Of a stretch of 64,000 bases of DNA, positions 1 to 8,365 are shown in pieces (positions within the stretch are counted from its first letter, which is position 1; each line of letters opens with the position of its first letter). The translations under genes were made by a program, and so were the position numbers. This DNA is from Salinivirgaceae bacterium. GTDB taxonomy: Bacteria > Bacteroidota > Bacteroidia > Bacteroidales > SZUA-534. Under the pieces are notes generated by a model. The model saw only the letters and a program-made list of their open reading frames with translations, had not been told where the DNA came from and did no database searches. The stretch is taken from positions 124,001 through 188,000 of the forward strand of contig JAFXQB010000025.1 of the NCBI GenBank assembly GCA_017527435.1, given 5' to 3'.

Positions 1-533
1 TTCCCGAGCGCGCCCACGAGTTTATGCAGATGGCCGCCGAGGGGTCGTATTTTACGAGTTTGCCCGTTGTGAAGGCTCTGGCTCGGGTGTCGGCAAGCAG
101 CGTGAAGTACCGCGACGAGGTACTCGATTATACCCAAATAGCCTTCGATCTTTGTCAAGCCGATTCAGCGTCGATGGCGGAGATTTACCGTTACCGTGCG
201 AAATTCTACGGCAGTTACCACCACGATTATCGGAAAGATTCAGCCAAATGGGCGATTTGCCAAAAGAGCAGCATTAAAATGCTGAAAAAGTGCCTTGAAT
301 ACGAGCCGTCGATAGAAGTGCAACACGATATTGCCACAACCTACAACAGCCTTCACGACCTTGAGCAGGAGAAACTCTGGCTGCAGAAAATTACCGAATG
401 GCCGCGCAACAAAAACACTAGTGAGTATATCCGCTACGCCAATTGGCGCCTGAAGCGGATTGAGGAGGAGCAATTTTTCAAGGATGGAAAGAAGCCCGAC
501 GGCGGCATTGAATTTGTTGAGATTGAGGATTAA
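1..533 (+). CDS. Repeat-type protein, C-terminal part (5' end outside window)
   Basis: The open frame enters from the left edge (codons readable from base 3, encoding PERAHEF before the first internal Met at 24), so the true start lies outside the window. The visible part of about 177 residues is helix-rich and polar, with alternating Ala/Tyr/Leu-rich helices such as AEIYRYRAKFYGSYHHDY and EVQHDIATTYNSLHDLEQEK that resemble tetratricopeptide-type repeats. It ends in an acidic tail. I see no catalytic motif and do not assign a function. It is followed after 88 bp by the sirtuin gene, which has its own promoter-like box, so the two need not share a transcript. Confidence 0.6.
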   Translation, partial: PERAHEFMQMAAEGSYFTSLPVVKALARVSASSVKYRDEVLDYTQIAFDLCQADSASMAEIYRYRAKFYGSYHHDYRKDSAKWAICQKSSIKMLKKCLEYEPSIEVQHDIATTYNSLHDLEQEKLWLQKITEWPRNKNTSEYIRYANWRLKRIEEEQFFKDGKKPDGGIEFVEIED

Positions 534-596
534 ATTTCCGACGACGAAAGAAGCGGCGGGACTTCAATATCTTCCGATATTCAATCCGTAATTTGT

Positions 597-604
597 TATA
601 TTTG
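597..604 (+). promoter_or_regulatory. Bacteroidota -7 box upstream of the sirtuin gene
   Basis: TATATTTG matches the Bacteroidota consensus TAnnTTTG and sits 17 bp before the ATG at 622. No convincing -33 TTTG is visible at the usual spacing, so this is a probable, not certain, promoter. Confidence 0.45.
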
Positions 605-621
605 CTGAAAACATTAATGTT

Positions 622-1323
622 ATGGCAAAACCGAAATTGGTGGCACTCACGGGTGCCGGAATCAGTGTTGAGAGCGGATTGAGCACTTTCCGCGATGCAG
701 GCGGATTATGGGACAACTATCCGGTTGAGGATGTGGCAACGCCCGAAGGCCTGGCCCGCAATCCTGAACTGGTGCTGAATTTCTACAACGGCCTGCGTGC
801 CAAGTTGCAAACCATCAAACCTAACGACGGCCACATGGCGCTTGTCCGCCTTGAGCAGTATTTCGATGTTCACGTGGTGACACAGAATGTCGATAATCTG
901 CACGAACAGGCTGGCAGCAAGCAGGTTGTGCATCTGCACGGCGAACTGACCAAAGTGCGAAGCATCGCCAACGAGAATCTTATCTACGACATCGGTTACA
1001 AGCCGATCAAACTTGGCGACAAGGCTGAGGACGGGGCTCAATTGCGTCCGCACATTGTCTTTTTTGGCGAGGGTGTGCCCGAGATGGAGCGCGCCATTCC
1101 GCTTGCCGAGGAGGCCGATGTGTTTGTGGTCATCGGCACATCGCTTAATGTTTATCCGGCGGCCGGGCTGCTGCGTTACACCCGCCGTGAGATTCCAAAA
1201 TTCATCATCGACCCGAAAATGGTGCCATACCCGAACGACGGTAACTACACCTTTATTCAGAAATCGGCAGGTGAGGGCGGTCGCATTCTTGAGCAGAAAC
1301 TGAAAGAGTTATATCATTTATGA
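622..1323 (+). CDS. Sir2-family NAD-dependent protein deacylase without zinc cysteines
   Basis: A 233-residue sirtuin, expected to remove acyl groups from lysine in the cytoplasm using NAD. Visible motifs are GAGIS (residues 11-15), the TFR/GLW NAD-binding segment (22-30), TQNVD (87-91), HLHGEL with the catalytic His at 106, and GTSLNVYPAAGL near the end. The protein contains no cysteine at all, so the usual four-Cys zinc site of CobB-type sirtuins is missing. The Tyr-x-x-Arg pair that marks class III desuccinylases is seen only as Tyr55-x-x-Leu58, with an Arg at 59. The stop overlaps the start of the next gene (ATGA), implying translational coupling. Family assignment is secure; acyl preference is not. 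Confidence 0.93.
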   Translation: MAKPKLVALTGAGISVESGLSTFRDAGGLWDNYPVEDVATPEGLARNPELVLNFYNGLRAKLQTIKPNDGHMALVRLEQYFDVHVVTQNVDNLHEQAGSKQVVHLHGELTKVRSIANENLIYDIGYKPIKLGDKAEDGAQLRPHIVFFGEGVPEMERAIPLAEEADVFVVIGTSLNVYPAAGLLRYTRREIPKFIIDPKMVPYPNDGNYTFIQKSAGEGGRILEQKLKELYHL

Positions 1324-1916
1324 TGCGCAAACTGTTGGTATTGCTGATTGCCGCAGCACCGTTTTATGCGTGGACGCAGGAGTTTGGCGGCAGCATCGAT
1401 GCAGGGTTTGTGGTGTCGCAACTCGACGGCGACCGCCGCAGCGGATACAAGAAAGCCGGTTTCGCCTTGGGCGGCAGTGTCAGCCGTTTTTTGGTGAAAG
1501 ACTTTGTTGGCGCGCGTTTGGGGTTGCGATATGTGCGGAAAGGCAGCCACGAAGAAGAGTCGGAGCACACGCGCTTCTACAAGGCCGAACTGCACTATGC
1601 CGAATTGCCGCTGACAGCTTTCTATCGTTGGAACAAATTAGATTTCGAAGCCGGCATTTCGACGGGTTATCTTATTAAGGCGAAGGAAGACACCGATGGC
1701 TACGGTCTGCGCGAGCCCAATCCCGATTTCCGTCGTTTCGATGTGAGTGCCATTGCCAAATTGCGCTACAACCTGCTAGGTTCGCTTTGGGCCAACGCAA
1801 GCCTGAACTATTCAATACTTGCCGTCAGAAAGCACCACACGGCGCAGGACGGACACATTGTTTCAGGCCAACACAACAATCTGATAATCATCGGACTGAA
1901 CTACGATTTAAAGTAG
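1320..1916 (+). CDS. Small outer-membrane beta-barrel protein (PorT/OmpA-barrel type)
   Basis: A 198-residue protein with a clear signal peptide (about residues 1-19, ending before QEFGG) followed by alternating amphipathic strands with aromatic girdle residues, ending in NNLIIIGLNYDLK, typical of an 8-strand outer-membrane barrel. Start choice is ATG at 1320 or the adjacent ATG at 1323; both overlap the sirtuin stop, so the two genes are probably co-translated. The pairing of a cytoplasmic sirtuin and an outer-membrane barrel may only reflect gene order. The specific function is unknown. Confidence 0.75.
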   Translation: MMRKLLVLLIAAAPFYAWTQEFGGSIDAGFVVSQLDGDRRSGYKKAGFALGGSVSRFLVKDFVGARLGLRYVRKGSHEEESEHTRFYKAELHYAELPLTAFYRWNKLDFEAGISTGYLIKAKEDTDGYGLREPNPDFRRFDVSAIAKLRYNLLGSLWANASLNYSILAVRKHHTAQDGHIVSGQHNNLIIIGLNYDLK

Positions 1917-1936
1917 AGATATTTAATGCGTCACAA

Positions 1937-1970
1937 AAAAAGCCGGCATCCAAACGGATGTCGGCTTTTG
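1937..1970. terminator. Bidirectional intrinsic terminator
   Basis: Stem AAAGCCGGCATCC / GGATGTCGGCTTT with a 4-nt loop, an A-run on the left and a T-run on the right. It lies between the convergent barrel gene (+) and tpiA (-) and can serve both. Confidence 0.8.
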
Positions 1971-1991
1971 TATTATATCGCGGCAAGCTGA

Positions 1992-2744
1992 TTAGAATGC
2001 CTTGATAATTCCCATAAAGTCTTCGCATTTCAGCGATGCGCCACCAATCAGGCCGCCGTCAATGTCGGGTTTAGCGAACAGCTCGGGTGCGTTCGAAGCC
2101 TTGCAAGAGCCACCGTAAAGGATTGATGTGTTCTCGGCAACTTCCTTGCCGTATTTTGCGGCAATCACCGAGCGGATGTAGGCGTGAATCTCTTCAGCTT
2201 GGTCCGAAGTGGCGGTTTTGCCAGTGCCGATGGCCCAGATTGGCTCGTAGGCGATGATAATCTTCGAGAAGTCGTCAACCGAAAGGTTGAAAACAGAGCC
2301 TTCGAGCTCGGCTTTCACAACCTCGTTCTGCTTGTTGGCTTCGCGCTCTGTCAGGCTTTCACCGATGCAGAAGATAACCTTCAAACCGTTGGCCAGAGCC
2401 AGTTGAACCTTCTCTTTCAGAATGTCGTAAGTCTCTTTGTAGTACTCGCGGCGCTCTGAGTGGCCAAGGATAACATACTCAGCACCAGTCGATTTCACCA
2501 TTTCGGCCGAAACCTCACCAGTGAAAGCGCCCTTCTCTTTGTCAGCGCAGTTTTCAGCGCCAAGGCCGATGATGTTGTGGTTGATAACCTCAGAAACCTT
2601 TGCAAGGTGGATAAACGGTGTGCAGATAACCACGTCGCAGTTTGGTTTTGCGCTCAAAGCGTTGTTCAACTCTGTTGCAAGAGCAATGCCTTCCTGAAGA
2701 TTCTTGTTCATCTTCCAGTTGCCGGCAACTATTTTCTTTCTCAT
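1992..2744 (-). CDS. tpiA: Triosephosphate isomerase
   Basis: A 250-residue cytoplasmic glycolytic enzyme interconverting dihydroxyacetone phosphate and glyceraldehyde 3-phosphate. All active-site elements are present: Asn9 and Lys11 in AGNWKMNKN, His95 in GHSERR, Glu167 in [14 protein letters not shown] (start of loop 6), and the phosphate-binding YGGSCK and GGLIGGASL segments. Length is normal. It is the last gene of a minus-strand run after the LD-carboxypeptidase and the DoxX/thioredoxin gene (31-bp gap), an order also known from Bacteroides, where tpiA adjoins BT_3928. Confidence 0.98.
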   Translation of the reverse strand: MRKKIVAGNWKMNKNLQEGIALATELNNALSAKPNCDVVICTPFIHLAKVSEVINHNIIGLGAENCADKEKGAFTGEVSAEMVKSTGAEYVILGHSERREYYKETYDILKEKVQLALANGLKVIFCIGESLTEREANKQNEVVKAELEGSVFNLSVDDFSKIIIAYEPIWAIGTGKTATSDQAEEIHAYIRSVIAAKYGKEVAENTSILYGGSCKASNAPELFAKPDIDGGLIGGASLKCEDFMGIIKAF

Positions 2745-2774
2745 TTTTGAAATATTTAAATATTTAACAATCTG

Positions 2775-4028
2775 TTAATTACGTTTATTTTCGTTTCCGA
2801 ATCTTTTGCGCGCAAGTAAGTAAATCGATGCGATAAATGCAAGCGATAAAATGAGCAGCCACGTGTAGAAAGTGCGCTGTTTTTTGATTTGATAATCAAT
2901 GCATTTTGCCAGCAGGTTGCCTTCAAAGAACTGCAGTGGCGGAATGTCTTTCAGGTTCCATTTGCCGATAATCACGCCGTCTTTCACCACCATCAGGCCG
3001 GGGTTCGAGCGGACGATGGTTTTGAGCGTCGTCTCGTCGCAGATGCAGATTTCGTAAGGCGGTTCGGCCACCTCGCGGAACGACTCAATGGCTTCGTCGG
3101 TCGAAGCGGTGAGCATACGGAATGTGTAGCCCTGCGCCAGGCAGAAGTCGGCCAAGCGGTTCAGGCTGTCGGTGCGGCTCAGGTCCGATTTGTCGAGATT
3201 GTAGGCGATGAGCAGGAAGTTGTAGTTGTCGCTCGCCAGCAGGTCCTCGGTCAGGTCCTCGCCATCGGGGTTCACAATCGAGAAATCGTGGATCGGCGGC
3301 TCGTAGCCCTTTTGCACCAGCGTGTGCCGCGCATTGACGAAAGTCCAGGTACTGTCGGGCAAGTTGCTGATTTGGAATGTTTTCCGCTCGCCGTCTTTCT
3401 CATAGATGAAGGAGCTCTCGTACACATCGGCAGGCGCGCCTGCGGGGCGTTCCATTTTCGCCCTGATTGATGTTCCAACGTTATACGGGCGGAAATCGAG
3501 CACTTGTGTGTGTTGGTGCGAGTATCCGCATAAAACCAGAATGGCCGCAGCCGCAGCACCCGTGAGTGCCCATTGCTCGGCGGGTTTCAGTTTGCTAATC
3601 AGTTGCTTGCGCGATGCAAACACCGCCAACGAAGCCGCCAGTAGCACAAGGTTTTTGAAGAATGTCTGCCAGTTGGTGATGACGAGTGCGTCGCCAAAGC
3701 AGCCGCAGTCGTGCACAGGGTTGGCAATGGCAATGTAGAGCGTGAGCGGCGTGTAGAAAGCCATAAAAGCCAGCACAAACGTCGAGCAGAAGCGGATTTG
3801 CAGGTTGAAGAGCACCATCACGCCAAGTGTGAACTCAATAAGGTTCTGCAGCACCGAGAGTGCGAACGCCAAGCCGTTGGCCCAGCCCATTCCGAAGGCG
3901 TTGAAGTAGTCGATGAACTTGTAGGTTGAGCCCAGCGGGTCCACCGCCTTCACAAATCCCGAAAAAATGAATGTCACGCCGATGATTATTCGGCAGACGA
4001 GCAGAATGGTTGGTAGGTAACGCTTCAT
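2775..4028 (-). CDS. DoxX/MauE-type membrane protein with C-terminal thioredoxin-like domain (BT_3928 family)
   Basis: A 417-residue protein starting at MKRYLPTILLV. The frame stays open to 4130, but the extra 34 residues overlap the end of the upstream gene and look non-coding, so I chose the ATG at 4028. The N-terminal part has four membrane segments with the motif DCGCFGDAL between helices, characteristic of DoxX/MauE-like redox membrane proteins. A fifth segment follows (about 150-170), then a periplasmic domain with a thioredoxin-like fold pattern (SIVNPDGEDLTEDLLASD and PGLMVVKDGVIIGKW) that lacks a CxxC, and a final C-terminal membrane helix. It matches the conserved Bacteroidota BT_3928 family next to tpiA. 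A role in envelope redox or quinone chemistry is inference. Confidence 0.85.
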   Translation of the reverse strand: MKRYLPTILLVCRIIIGVTFIFSGFVKAVDPLGSTYKFIDYFNAFGMGWANGLAFALSVLQNLIEFTLGVMVLFNLQIRFCSTFVLAFMAFYTPLTLYIAIANPVHDCGCFGDALVITNWQTFFKNLVLLAASLAVFASRKQLISKLKPAEQWALTGAAAAAILVLCGYSHQHTQVLDFRPYNVGTSIRAKMERPAGAPADVYESSFIYEKDGERKTFQISNLPDSTWTFVNARHTLVQKGYEPPIHDFSIVNPDGEDLTEDLLASDNYNFLLIAYNLDKSDLSRTDSLNRLADFCLAQGYTFRMLTASTDEAIESFREVAEPPYEICICDETTLKTIVRSNPGLMVVKDGVIIGKWNLKDIPPLQFFEGNLLAKCIDYQIKKQRTFYTWLLILSLAFIASIYLLARKRFGNENKRN

Positions 4029-4110
4029 AGTTGTGGTTTTATAAGTTTTAAGTTTTGTAGGGCTGTCACAACGTGGCAGCCGGTAAAAGGCATAAGCCGT
4101 CTGTTGTCCT

Positions 4111-5013
4111 TTAGTTTGTGTTTTTTTCAAATAATAAACTGCCAGAATCTTTATTTACTGATAGTTGCGCCGTACAACCAAAGATTAGCGGTTTGTTTGG
4201 CTGCTGATGGCCGGCCTCAAAGCCGAAAGCCACCGGGTAGCCGTAGTCGGCCACGGCGTCCATCACTATTTGGTTGGCGGTCAAGCCGAAAGATGGTGTG
4301 CTGTCTTCGGCATCGGTGAAATAGCCGCAGACCAAACCGGCAAGATTGGAGAACATTCCGGCTTCGCGCAACTGTCGCATCATACGGTCGATACGGTAGA
4401 GCGGCTCGCCAACGTCTTCAATGAAAAGGATTTTGCCATTGGTTTCAATCTGCCACGGTGTGCCAATTAGCGAGCAGACGATTGACAGATTTCCGCCGCA
4501 AACCTCGCCCCTGGCTTCGCCGCATTGGTTGCCGCCGCCGGCGAAAGTGTAGTTTGGCAAGCGGCCTTCGAGAACGCTGAAAAGTTCGTCAACGCTTGCT
4601 TGCGGCTTGCTGAAGTTCACCGGCATCTGTCCGTGGACGCTCTCAACGCCCAACTGCGTCAGCGCCGCGTGCAGCACCGTAATGTCGCTGAAGCCTACAA
4701 GCCATTTCGGCGACCGCAAAAGTCCCGAAAAATCGACTTTCCCCACCATCCGCACGCAGCCGTAACCGCCACGCACACAAAATATTGCGCGAATTTCGGC
4801 ATCGTCAATCATCTGCTGAAGGTCGGCGGCGCGCTCGCTGTCGGTTCCGGCAAAAATGCCGTGTTCAAGGCGCGTTGTCAGGCCGCGGACGGGGCGGTAT
4901 CCGTAACTCTCAATGGTTGAGTATATTGCGGCGTAGTTTTCCTGCCCGACAAACCGTGCCGGCGCTACAATCCCGACTTTGTCGCCTTTCAGCAGTGGCG
5001 GTGGCGTTATCAT
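4111..5013 (-). CDS. LD-carboxypeptidase (peptidase family S66)
   Basis: A 300-residue S66 serine peptidase of the LdcA/MccF group, which trims the L,D-bonded terminal D-Ala of murein tetrapeptides during peptidoglycan recycling. The oxyanion/nucleophile region reads RGGYGCVRM then GFSDIT with Ser109, followed by Glu199 in FIEDVGEP and His269 in EAGHQQPNKP, which together give the expected Ser-Glu-His triad. No signal peptide is visible, consistent with a cytoplasmic recycling enzyme. It sits 15 bp after the preceding small membrane protein gene and 82 bp before the DoxX gene, so an operon is likely. Confidence 0.93.
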   Translation of the reverse strand: MITPPPLLKGDKVGIVAPARFVGQENYAAIYSTIESYGYRPVRGLTTRLEHGIFAGTDSERAADLQQMIDDAEIRAIFCVRGGYGCVRMVGKVDFSGLLRSPKWLVGFSDITVLHAALTQLGVESVHGQMPVNFSKPQASVDELFSVLEGRLPNYTFAGGGNQCGEARGEVCGGNLSIVCSLIGTPWQIETNGKILFIEDVGEPLYRIDRMMRQLREAGMFSNLAGLVCGYFTDAEDSTPSFGLTANQIVMDAVADYGYPVAFGFEAGHQQPNKPLIFGCTAQLSVNKDSGSLLFEKNTN

Positions 5014-5028
5014 TGCTTGGAAAATGGT

Positions 5029-5475
5029 TTATTCTTCAATTTCAGTTGGTTGCGCAGCGTTGTCGTCGCCTTCGTTTTGCTGCGGACGGCGGTATTGGCG
5101 GTGGCGGTGGTTGTTGCGGGCACCTTCATTCGACCTATTTTCAGCGTTTTCACCGTTGTTCTCACCACTTGGTTTGCGGTTGTTGCCGCCTTTGCCACGC
5201 ACTTCGCGGCGCAAATTCTTGATATCCTTATCGATAGAGTTCTTTATCGATTCGAGCATAATCTGGAACTCTTCGGTGGCGTTAATCATCGCGCGTTTGC
5301 TGTCGCGCATCGCCTTGATGGCCATAAACAGTGCGGCAAGAGCCACAATTAATGCACCTACCGACAAAAACGACCCGCACGATGACTGCGAAGCGCAGGT
5401 TTGTGCCATACATGGTGCCGATGTGGCGGCAATTGTAGCGGCCGCCATCGCTAAAGATTTGATTCTCTTTGACAT
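5029..5475 (-). CDS. Small membrane protein with coiled coil and basic/Asn-rich tail
   Basis: 148 residues of unknown function. The N-terminus reads as a signal sequence ending near AQTCASQSSC, followed by a membrane segment (about 36-54, SVGALIVALAALFMAIKAM), a short amphipathic helix or coiled coil (about 58-90), and a low-complexity tail rich in Asn, Gly, Arg, His and Glu. No catalytic motif is seen. It lies between the TerB/DnaJ gene and the LD-carboxypeptidase on the same strand with short gaps, so it is probably co-transcribed. The composition fits an envelope-anchored adaptor, but that is only a guess. Confidence 0.65.
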   Translation of the reverse strand: MSKRIKSLAMAAATIAATSAPCMAQTCASQSSCGSFLSVGALIVALAALFMAIKAMRDSKRAMINATEEFQIMLESIKNSIDKDIKNLRREVRGKGGNNRKPSGENNGENAENRSNEGARNNHRHRQYRRPQQNEGDDNAAQPTEIEE

Positions 5476-5539
5476 AAAATAAACTTTATTAGTTGTTAAA
5501 CAAAACGATTAGTTTTCAAAAGAACGATTTTTTGGGGAA

Positions 5540-6310
5540 TCAAGAAAATCCGCGCTGCTTTTTAATTGCTTCATACGCTTCGTTGATTTTCTGGAACTTC
5601 TCTTTGGCGGCGCGTTGCACGTCTTCGCCCAAATAGGCCACCTTGTCGGGATGGTTCTCAACTGCCATTTTGCGGTAGGCTTTCTTAACCTCATCATCGG
5701 TGGCCGACGGGCTGATTCCCAATATTTTATATGCAGAGTCGGCATCTTGCTTCACAAACATCGATTTTATTGAGTTGAAATCGGTGTCGCTGATGCCCAT
5801 ATTTCTGGCAATCACTTCAATAACGTTCGATTCGTTGGCCTGGACGCTGCCATCGGCGTTTGAGATACCAAACAGATAGTCAATAAGTTGCAGTCGGCTT
5901 GAATAGTTGAGCATCTGGCCAATCTGGCGGCTCACTTCGTAAACGGGAATCTGCTGTTTGAGCACGTCGCGCAACATTCGAATGCCGTCGGTGGCGGCTT
6001 CAACGCCGAATTGCCGCACAAAAAACTGCTTCACATAGTTGAGTTCGGCTTGCGTAACCTTGCCGTCGGCTTTCATCACGGCTGCCGTGAGCACCACAAG
6101 GCTCACCATAAAGTCGCCGCGCGATGTCTGCTGCCGCGAGTATCCGGCGCCGCCCGGCTGCTGTCCGCCGAATCCGGTGCTGTAGCCTGCCTGTCCGCCG
6201 ACTTGTTCTTTTGTGTCGAAAGCGGCGCCGATAAAGTAGCCCAAAATGCCGCCCAACGGTCCGCCTAAAGCCCAACCGATGCCGCCGCCAATCCATTTTC
6301 CAAATTTCAT
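5540..6310 (-). CDS. TerB-like / DnaJ-domain co-chaperone
   Basis: 256 residues with three parts: a Gly-rich, possibly membrane-associated N-terminus (1-32, GGGIGWALGGPLGGILGYF), a helical TerB/DjlA-like domain (about 65-185, containing MKADGKVTQAE and SNADGSVQANE), and a C-terminal J domain (about 190-256) with the essential HPD at 220-222. This is the architecture of DjlA, in which the J domain stimulates an Hsp70 partner (DnaK) near the membrane. The length is close to DjlA. It follows coaE by 12 bp on the same strand. Confidence 0.9.
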   Translation of the reverse strand: MKFGKWIGGGIGWALGGPLGGILGYFIGAAFDTKEQVGGQAGYSTGFGGQQPGGAGYSRQQTSRGDFMVSLVVLTAAVMKADGKVTQAELNYVKQFFVRQFGVEAATDGIRMLRDVLKQQIPVYEVSRQIGQMLNYSSRLQLIDYLFGISNADGSVQANESNVIEVIARNMGISDTDFNSIKSMFVKQDADSAYKILGISPSATDDEVKKAYRKMAVENHPDKVAYLGEDVQRAAKEKFQKINEAYEAIKKQRGFS

Positions 6311-6322
6311 CTCAATCGTATT

Positions 6323-6916
6323 TTATGCTTTTGCCGTTGCGGCATTGCGTTGGTTTTCAATTATTTTCTTAATTTCGGTGTCGATGTCTGCCGTGCCATC
6401 GTTCACAATCACGTGGTTGGCGTGGGTGCGAAAGTAATCATCGTTGCGCTGGTTTGCAATACGCTGTGCAACTTGTTCGCGCGTTGCGCTGTCGCGGTGC
6501 ATCACTCTTGCAATTCGGACTTCGAGCGGTGCCACTACGGCCACCACCGTGTTGCAGAGTTTTTCAAGTCCGCCTTCGAACAGAATGGCCGATTCAACCA
6601 CCACAATATCAGTAGTTTGATTGTCGCGCCAAGCCGCAAAATCGTTCCTGACGGCAGGGTGGATAATGCTGTCAATCCACTCAAGTTCGGCCTTGTCGGC
6701 GAAAATGCGGCTGGCCAAGAACTGGCGGTTCAGTTTTCCGTCAGTATAGGATTCGGCACCGTATCGGTCTGTAACCAAACGCTTTATGTCGGCGTTATCA
6801 TAGAGCAGTTTGGCACGCTCATCGCAGTTGTAGCACGGCACGCCCATCGCTGAAAAGCGCTCTGCCACAAAACTTTTGCCGCTTCCAATTCCGCCTGTCA
6901 AGCCAATAGTTATCAT
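6323..6916 (-). CDS. coaE: Dephospho-CoA kinase
   Basis: A 197-residue P-loop kinase that catalyses the last step of coenzyme A synthesis, phosphorylating dephospho-CoA at the 3' hydroxyl. The Walker A GGIGSGKS is at residues 8-15; the CoA-binding region (ADKAELEWIDSIIHPAV), the VVVESAILFEGG strand and the RxxRVMHRDSATREQ lid follow in normal order. Its ATG overlaps the stop of the upstream YbbR gene (ATGA), showing translational coupling. Confidence 0.97.
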   Translation of the reverse strand: MITIGLTGGIGSGKSFVAERFSAMGVPCYNCDERAKLLYDNADIKRLVTDRYGAESYTDGKLNRQFLASRIFADKAELEWIDSIIHPAVRNDFAAWRDNQTTDIVVVESAILFEGGLEKLCNTVVAVVAPLEVRIARVMHRDSATREQVAQRIANQRNDDYFRTHANHVIVNDGTADIDTEIKKIIENQRNAATAKA

Positions 6917-7902
6917 CGCGGTTCGAGAACAAAATTGACAACTTGCGGCTCAACGCTCACATTATAAACATTGGCAGGTTGAACTGTCACTGCCACAGGA
7001 AGTTGCATCCCAAGCATTGTTTTTATCTGTTCCGCGTCGGCTTCAACCTTGAAATCGTTGTGGCTCAGGCGCGCATAGTCGTTGGTCGAAACCCAATAGC
7101 GGATGGTCACATCGTTGGGCATCAGCCTTACGGCGACCGAGTCGGGCTCGCCAACAACGGTGATGGGCACGGTGGCCACGGCTTCGGTGAACTTCGAAAC
7201 GGGCACATCGACCTTCACTTTGCGATGAATGAAAACAATACCATCAATAGGCTGCAAATCAATGTTTTTACTAATGTCGGATGTCACGCCGCGAGCGGTA
7301 ATCCGTTTGGTATAGACGGCCTGCAAGGTGTCGAGCAGCAGGTCGGGGCCGTTCACCGTAACCATCGATGGCGTAACGCTGACAATGCCGTCGATGCGGC
7401 ACTGGCTGTCGAAATGCAGGTCGAGCACGGGGCGCACTGGCACACGCTTCTCGCCGTAGTTTGAGAAGACGAAATAGATGGTGTCGGGCTGAATCATCGA
7501 CAGGGCAAGGTTTGCGGGCAACTGCGACTTTATCTCTTCAAACAGCGCGCTGGTGCCCAAATGGAATTCCATTGTCGATTCCTTGGCCAAAATATGGTTC
7601 AGGCGGCTCAGGTTGATGACCACGGGCTCGGGCATCTTGCCCATCTTGTAGCGCAGAATGTCGAATCCGCGGCCTTGCACGTTCAGGTCGAGATTTTCGG
7701 GCAGGTCGTTCACCACCACCTTCTGCATCGGCAGGTTGATGAACGTGACGGGGTAGTGGATGGTGGCGTTCGTCTCGTCGCCCAACTTGTTGAAGAACCA
7801 CATCAGCGACGAGAAGCCGATGAACACAAAATAGAGCAGCATCCGCTTGTCGAACCGCAATCGGTTTTTGACGGCTGATATGTCAAGGTTTGGATGTTTC
7901 AT
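6913..7902 (-). CDS. YbbR-domain membrane protein
   Basis: 329 residues starting at the ATG at 7902. The frame extends to a TTG at 7950, but that codon overlaps a promoter-like box, so the internal ATG is preferred. After a short basic cytoplasmic part there is one membrane helix (MLLYFVFIGFSSLMWFF), then tandem beta-rich YbbR repeats in the periplasm. In Firmicutes the YbbR protein CdaR regulates the c-di-AMP synthase CdaA; here cdaA is at a distant site in the window (51540-52322), so the link is only possible. The gene overlaps coaE by 4 nt. In related genomes yajC lies just upstream, but here an island intervenes. Confidence 0.88.
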   Translation of the reverse strand: MKHPNLDISAVKNRLRFDKRMLLYFVFIGFSSLMWFFNKLGDETNATIHYPVTFINLPMQKVVVNDLPENLDLNVQGRGFDILRYKMGKMPEPVVINLSRLNHILAKESTMEFHLGTSALFEEIKSQLPANLALSMIQPDTIYFVFSNYGEKRVPVRPVLDLHFDSQCRIDGIVSVTPSMVTVNGPDLLLDTLQAVYTKRITARGVTSDISKNIDLQPIDGIVFIHRKVKVDVPVSKFTEAVATVPITVVGEPDSVAVRLMPNDVTIRYWVSTNDYARLSHNDFKVEADAEQIKTMLGMQLPVAVTVQPANVYNVSVEPQVVNFVLEPR

Positions 7903-7938
7903 TGTCAGGCGATGAAAATCGCGAATTTCTTCAGGTCT

Positions 7939-7946
7939 CAAAATTA
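7939..7946 (-). promoter_or_regulatory. -7 box for the ybbR-coaE operon
   Basis: On the minus strand the sequence reads TAATTTTG, a full match to TAnnTTTG, 36 bp before the chosen ATG. A T-rich stretch stands at the -33 position, without a clear TTTG. It gives ybbR its own promoter downstream of the island. Confidence 0.5.
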
Positions 7947-8070
7947 GCAAACCTGACGGAATAAAAAGCGGGGTTGGTGGCGAAAATGTGTGGTTTTTCT
8001 CGCACAGATTACACAGAGCACACAGATTTTTTGAACGTGAACTCTACGAATTAAATGGATTTGTGCAGTT

Positions 8071-8105
8071 AAAAAGCGCCGAAGGCGTTATTCCTTCGGC
8101 GCTCA
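8071..8105 (-). terminator. Intrinsic terminator after the DUF6140-like gene
   Basis: Perfect 11-bp stem AGCGCCGAAGG / CCTTCGGCGCT with a 7-nt loop, followed on the minus strand by a T-run. It closes transcription coming from the island before ybbR. Confidence 0.85.
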
Positions 8106-8134
8106 ATTAAAACTATGGAATGGCATAGTTGTGC

Positions 8135-8353
8135 TCAACTAACCTTCTGAATATCCAAATTGATTGACATTGCGGAAAGCACGCCTGTTTTATTAATGTC
8201 GATACCATATTTTTGCTTGAAGGCATCGGCGATTTTTTGTTTTGCTTCGGCTGTTTGAATAGAGTTTGTTACAACTTCCACACTCATACCTTTTTCAACG
8301 CGTACACCATTACTCAAAACCTGACGTTTCGTGGTTACTCTAAAAAGTGACAT
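8135..8353 (-). CDS. Small DUF6140-like protein
   Basis: A 72-residue protein beginning MSLFRVTTKRQVLSNGVRVE and containing KGMSVEVVTNS and an amphipathic helix. The pattern FRVT-KR-x-NGVR-x-EKGMSVEVV matches what I recall of the Bacteroidota DUF6140 family of small proteins; no function is known to me. There is no signal peptide or membrane segment. It is 12 bp downstream of the next minus-strand gene and precedes a strong terminator, so it appears to be the last gene of the island transcript. The family call is from memory. Confidence 0.7.
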   Translation of the reverse strand: MSLFRVTTKRQVLSNGVRVEKGMSVEVVTNSIQTAEAKQKIADAFKQKYGIDINKTGVLSAMSINLDIQKVS

Positions 8354-8365
8354 AATTATAAAATA

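Noticed and set aside
4029..4130. Upstream extension of the DoxX/thioredoxin gene
   Set aside because: The added residues overlap the end of the LD-carboxypeptidase gene and show no hydrophobic or conserved pattern; MKRYLPTILLV is a typical start of the first membrane helix.
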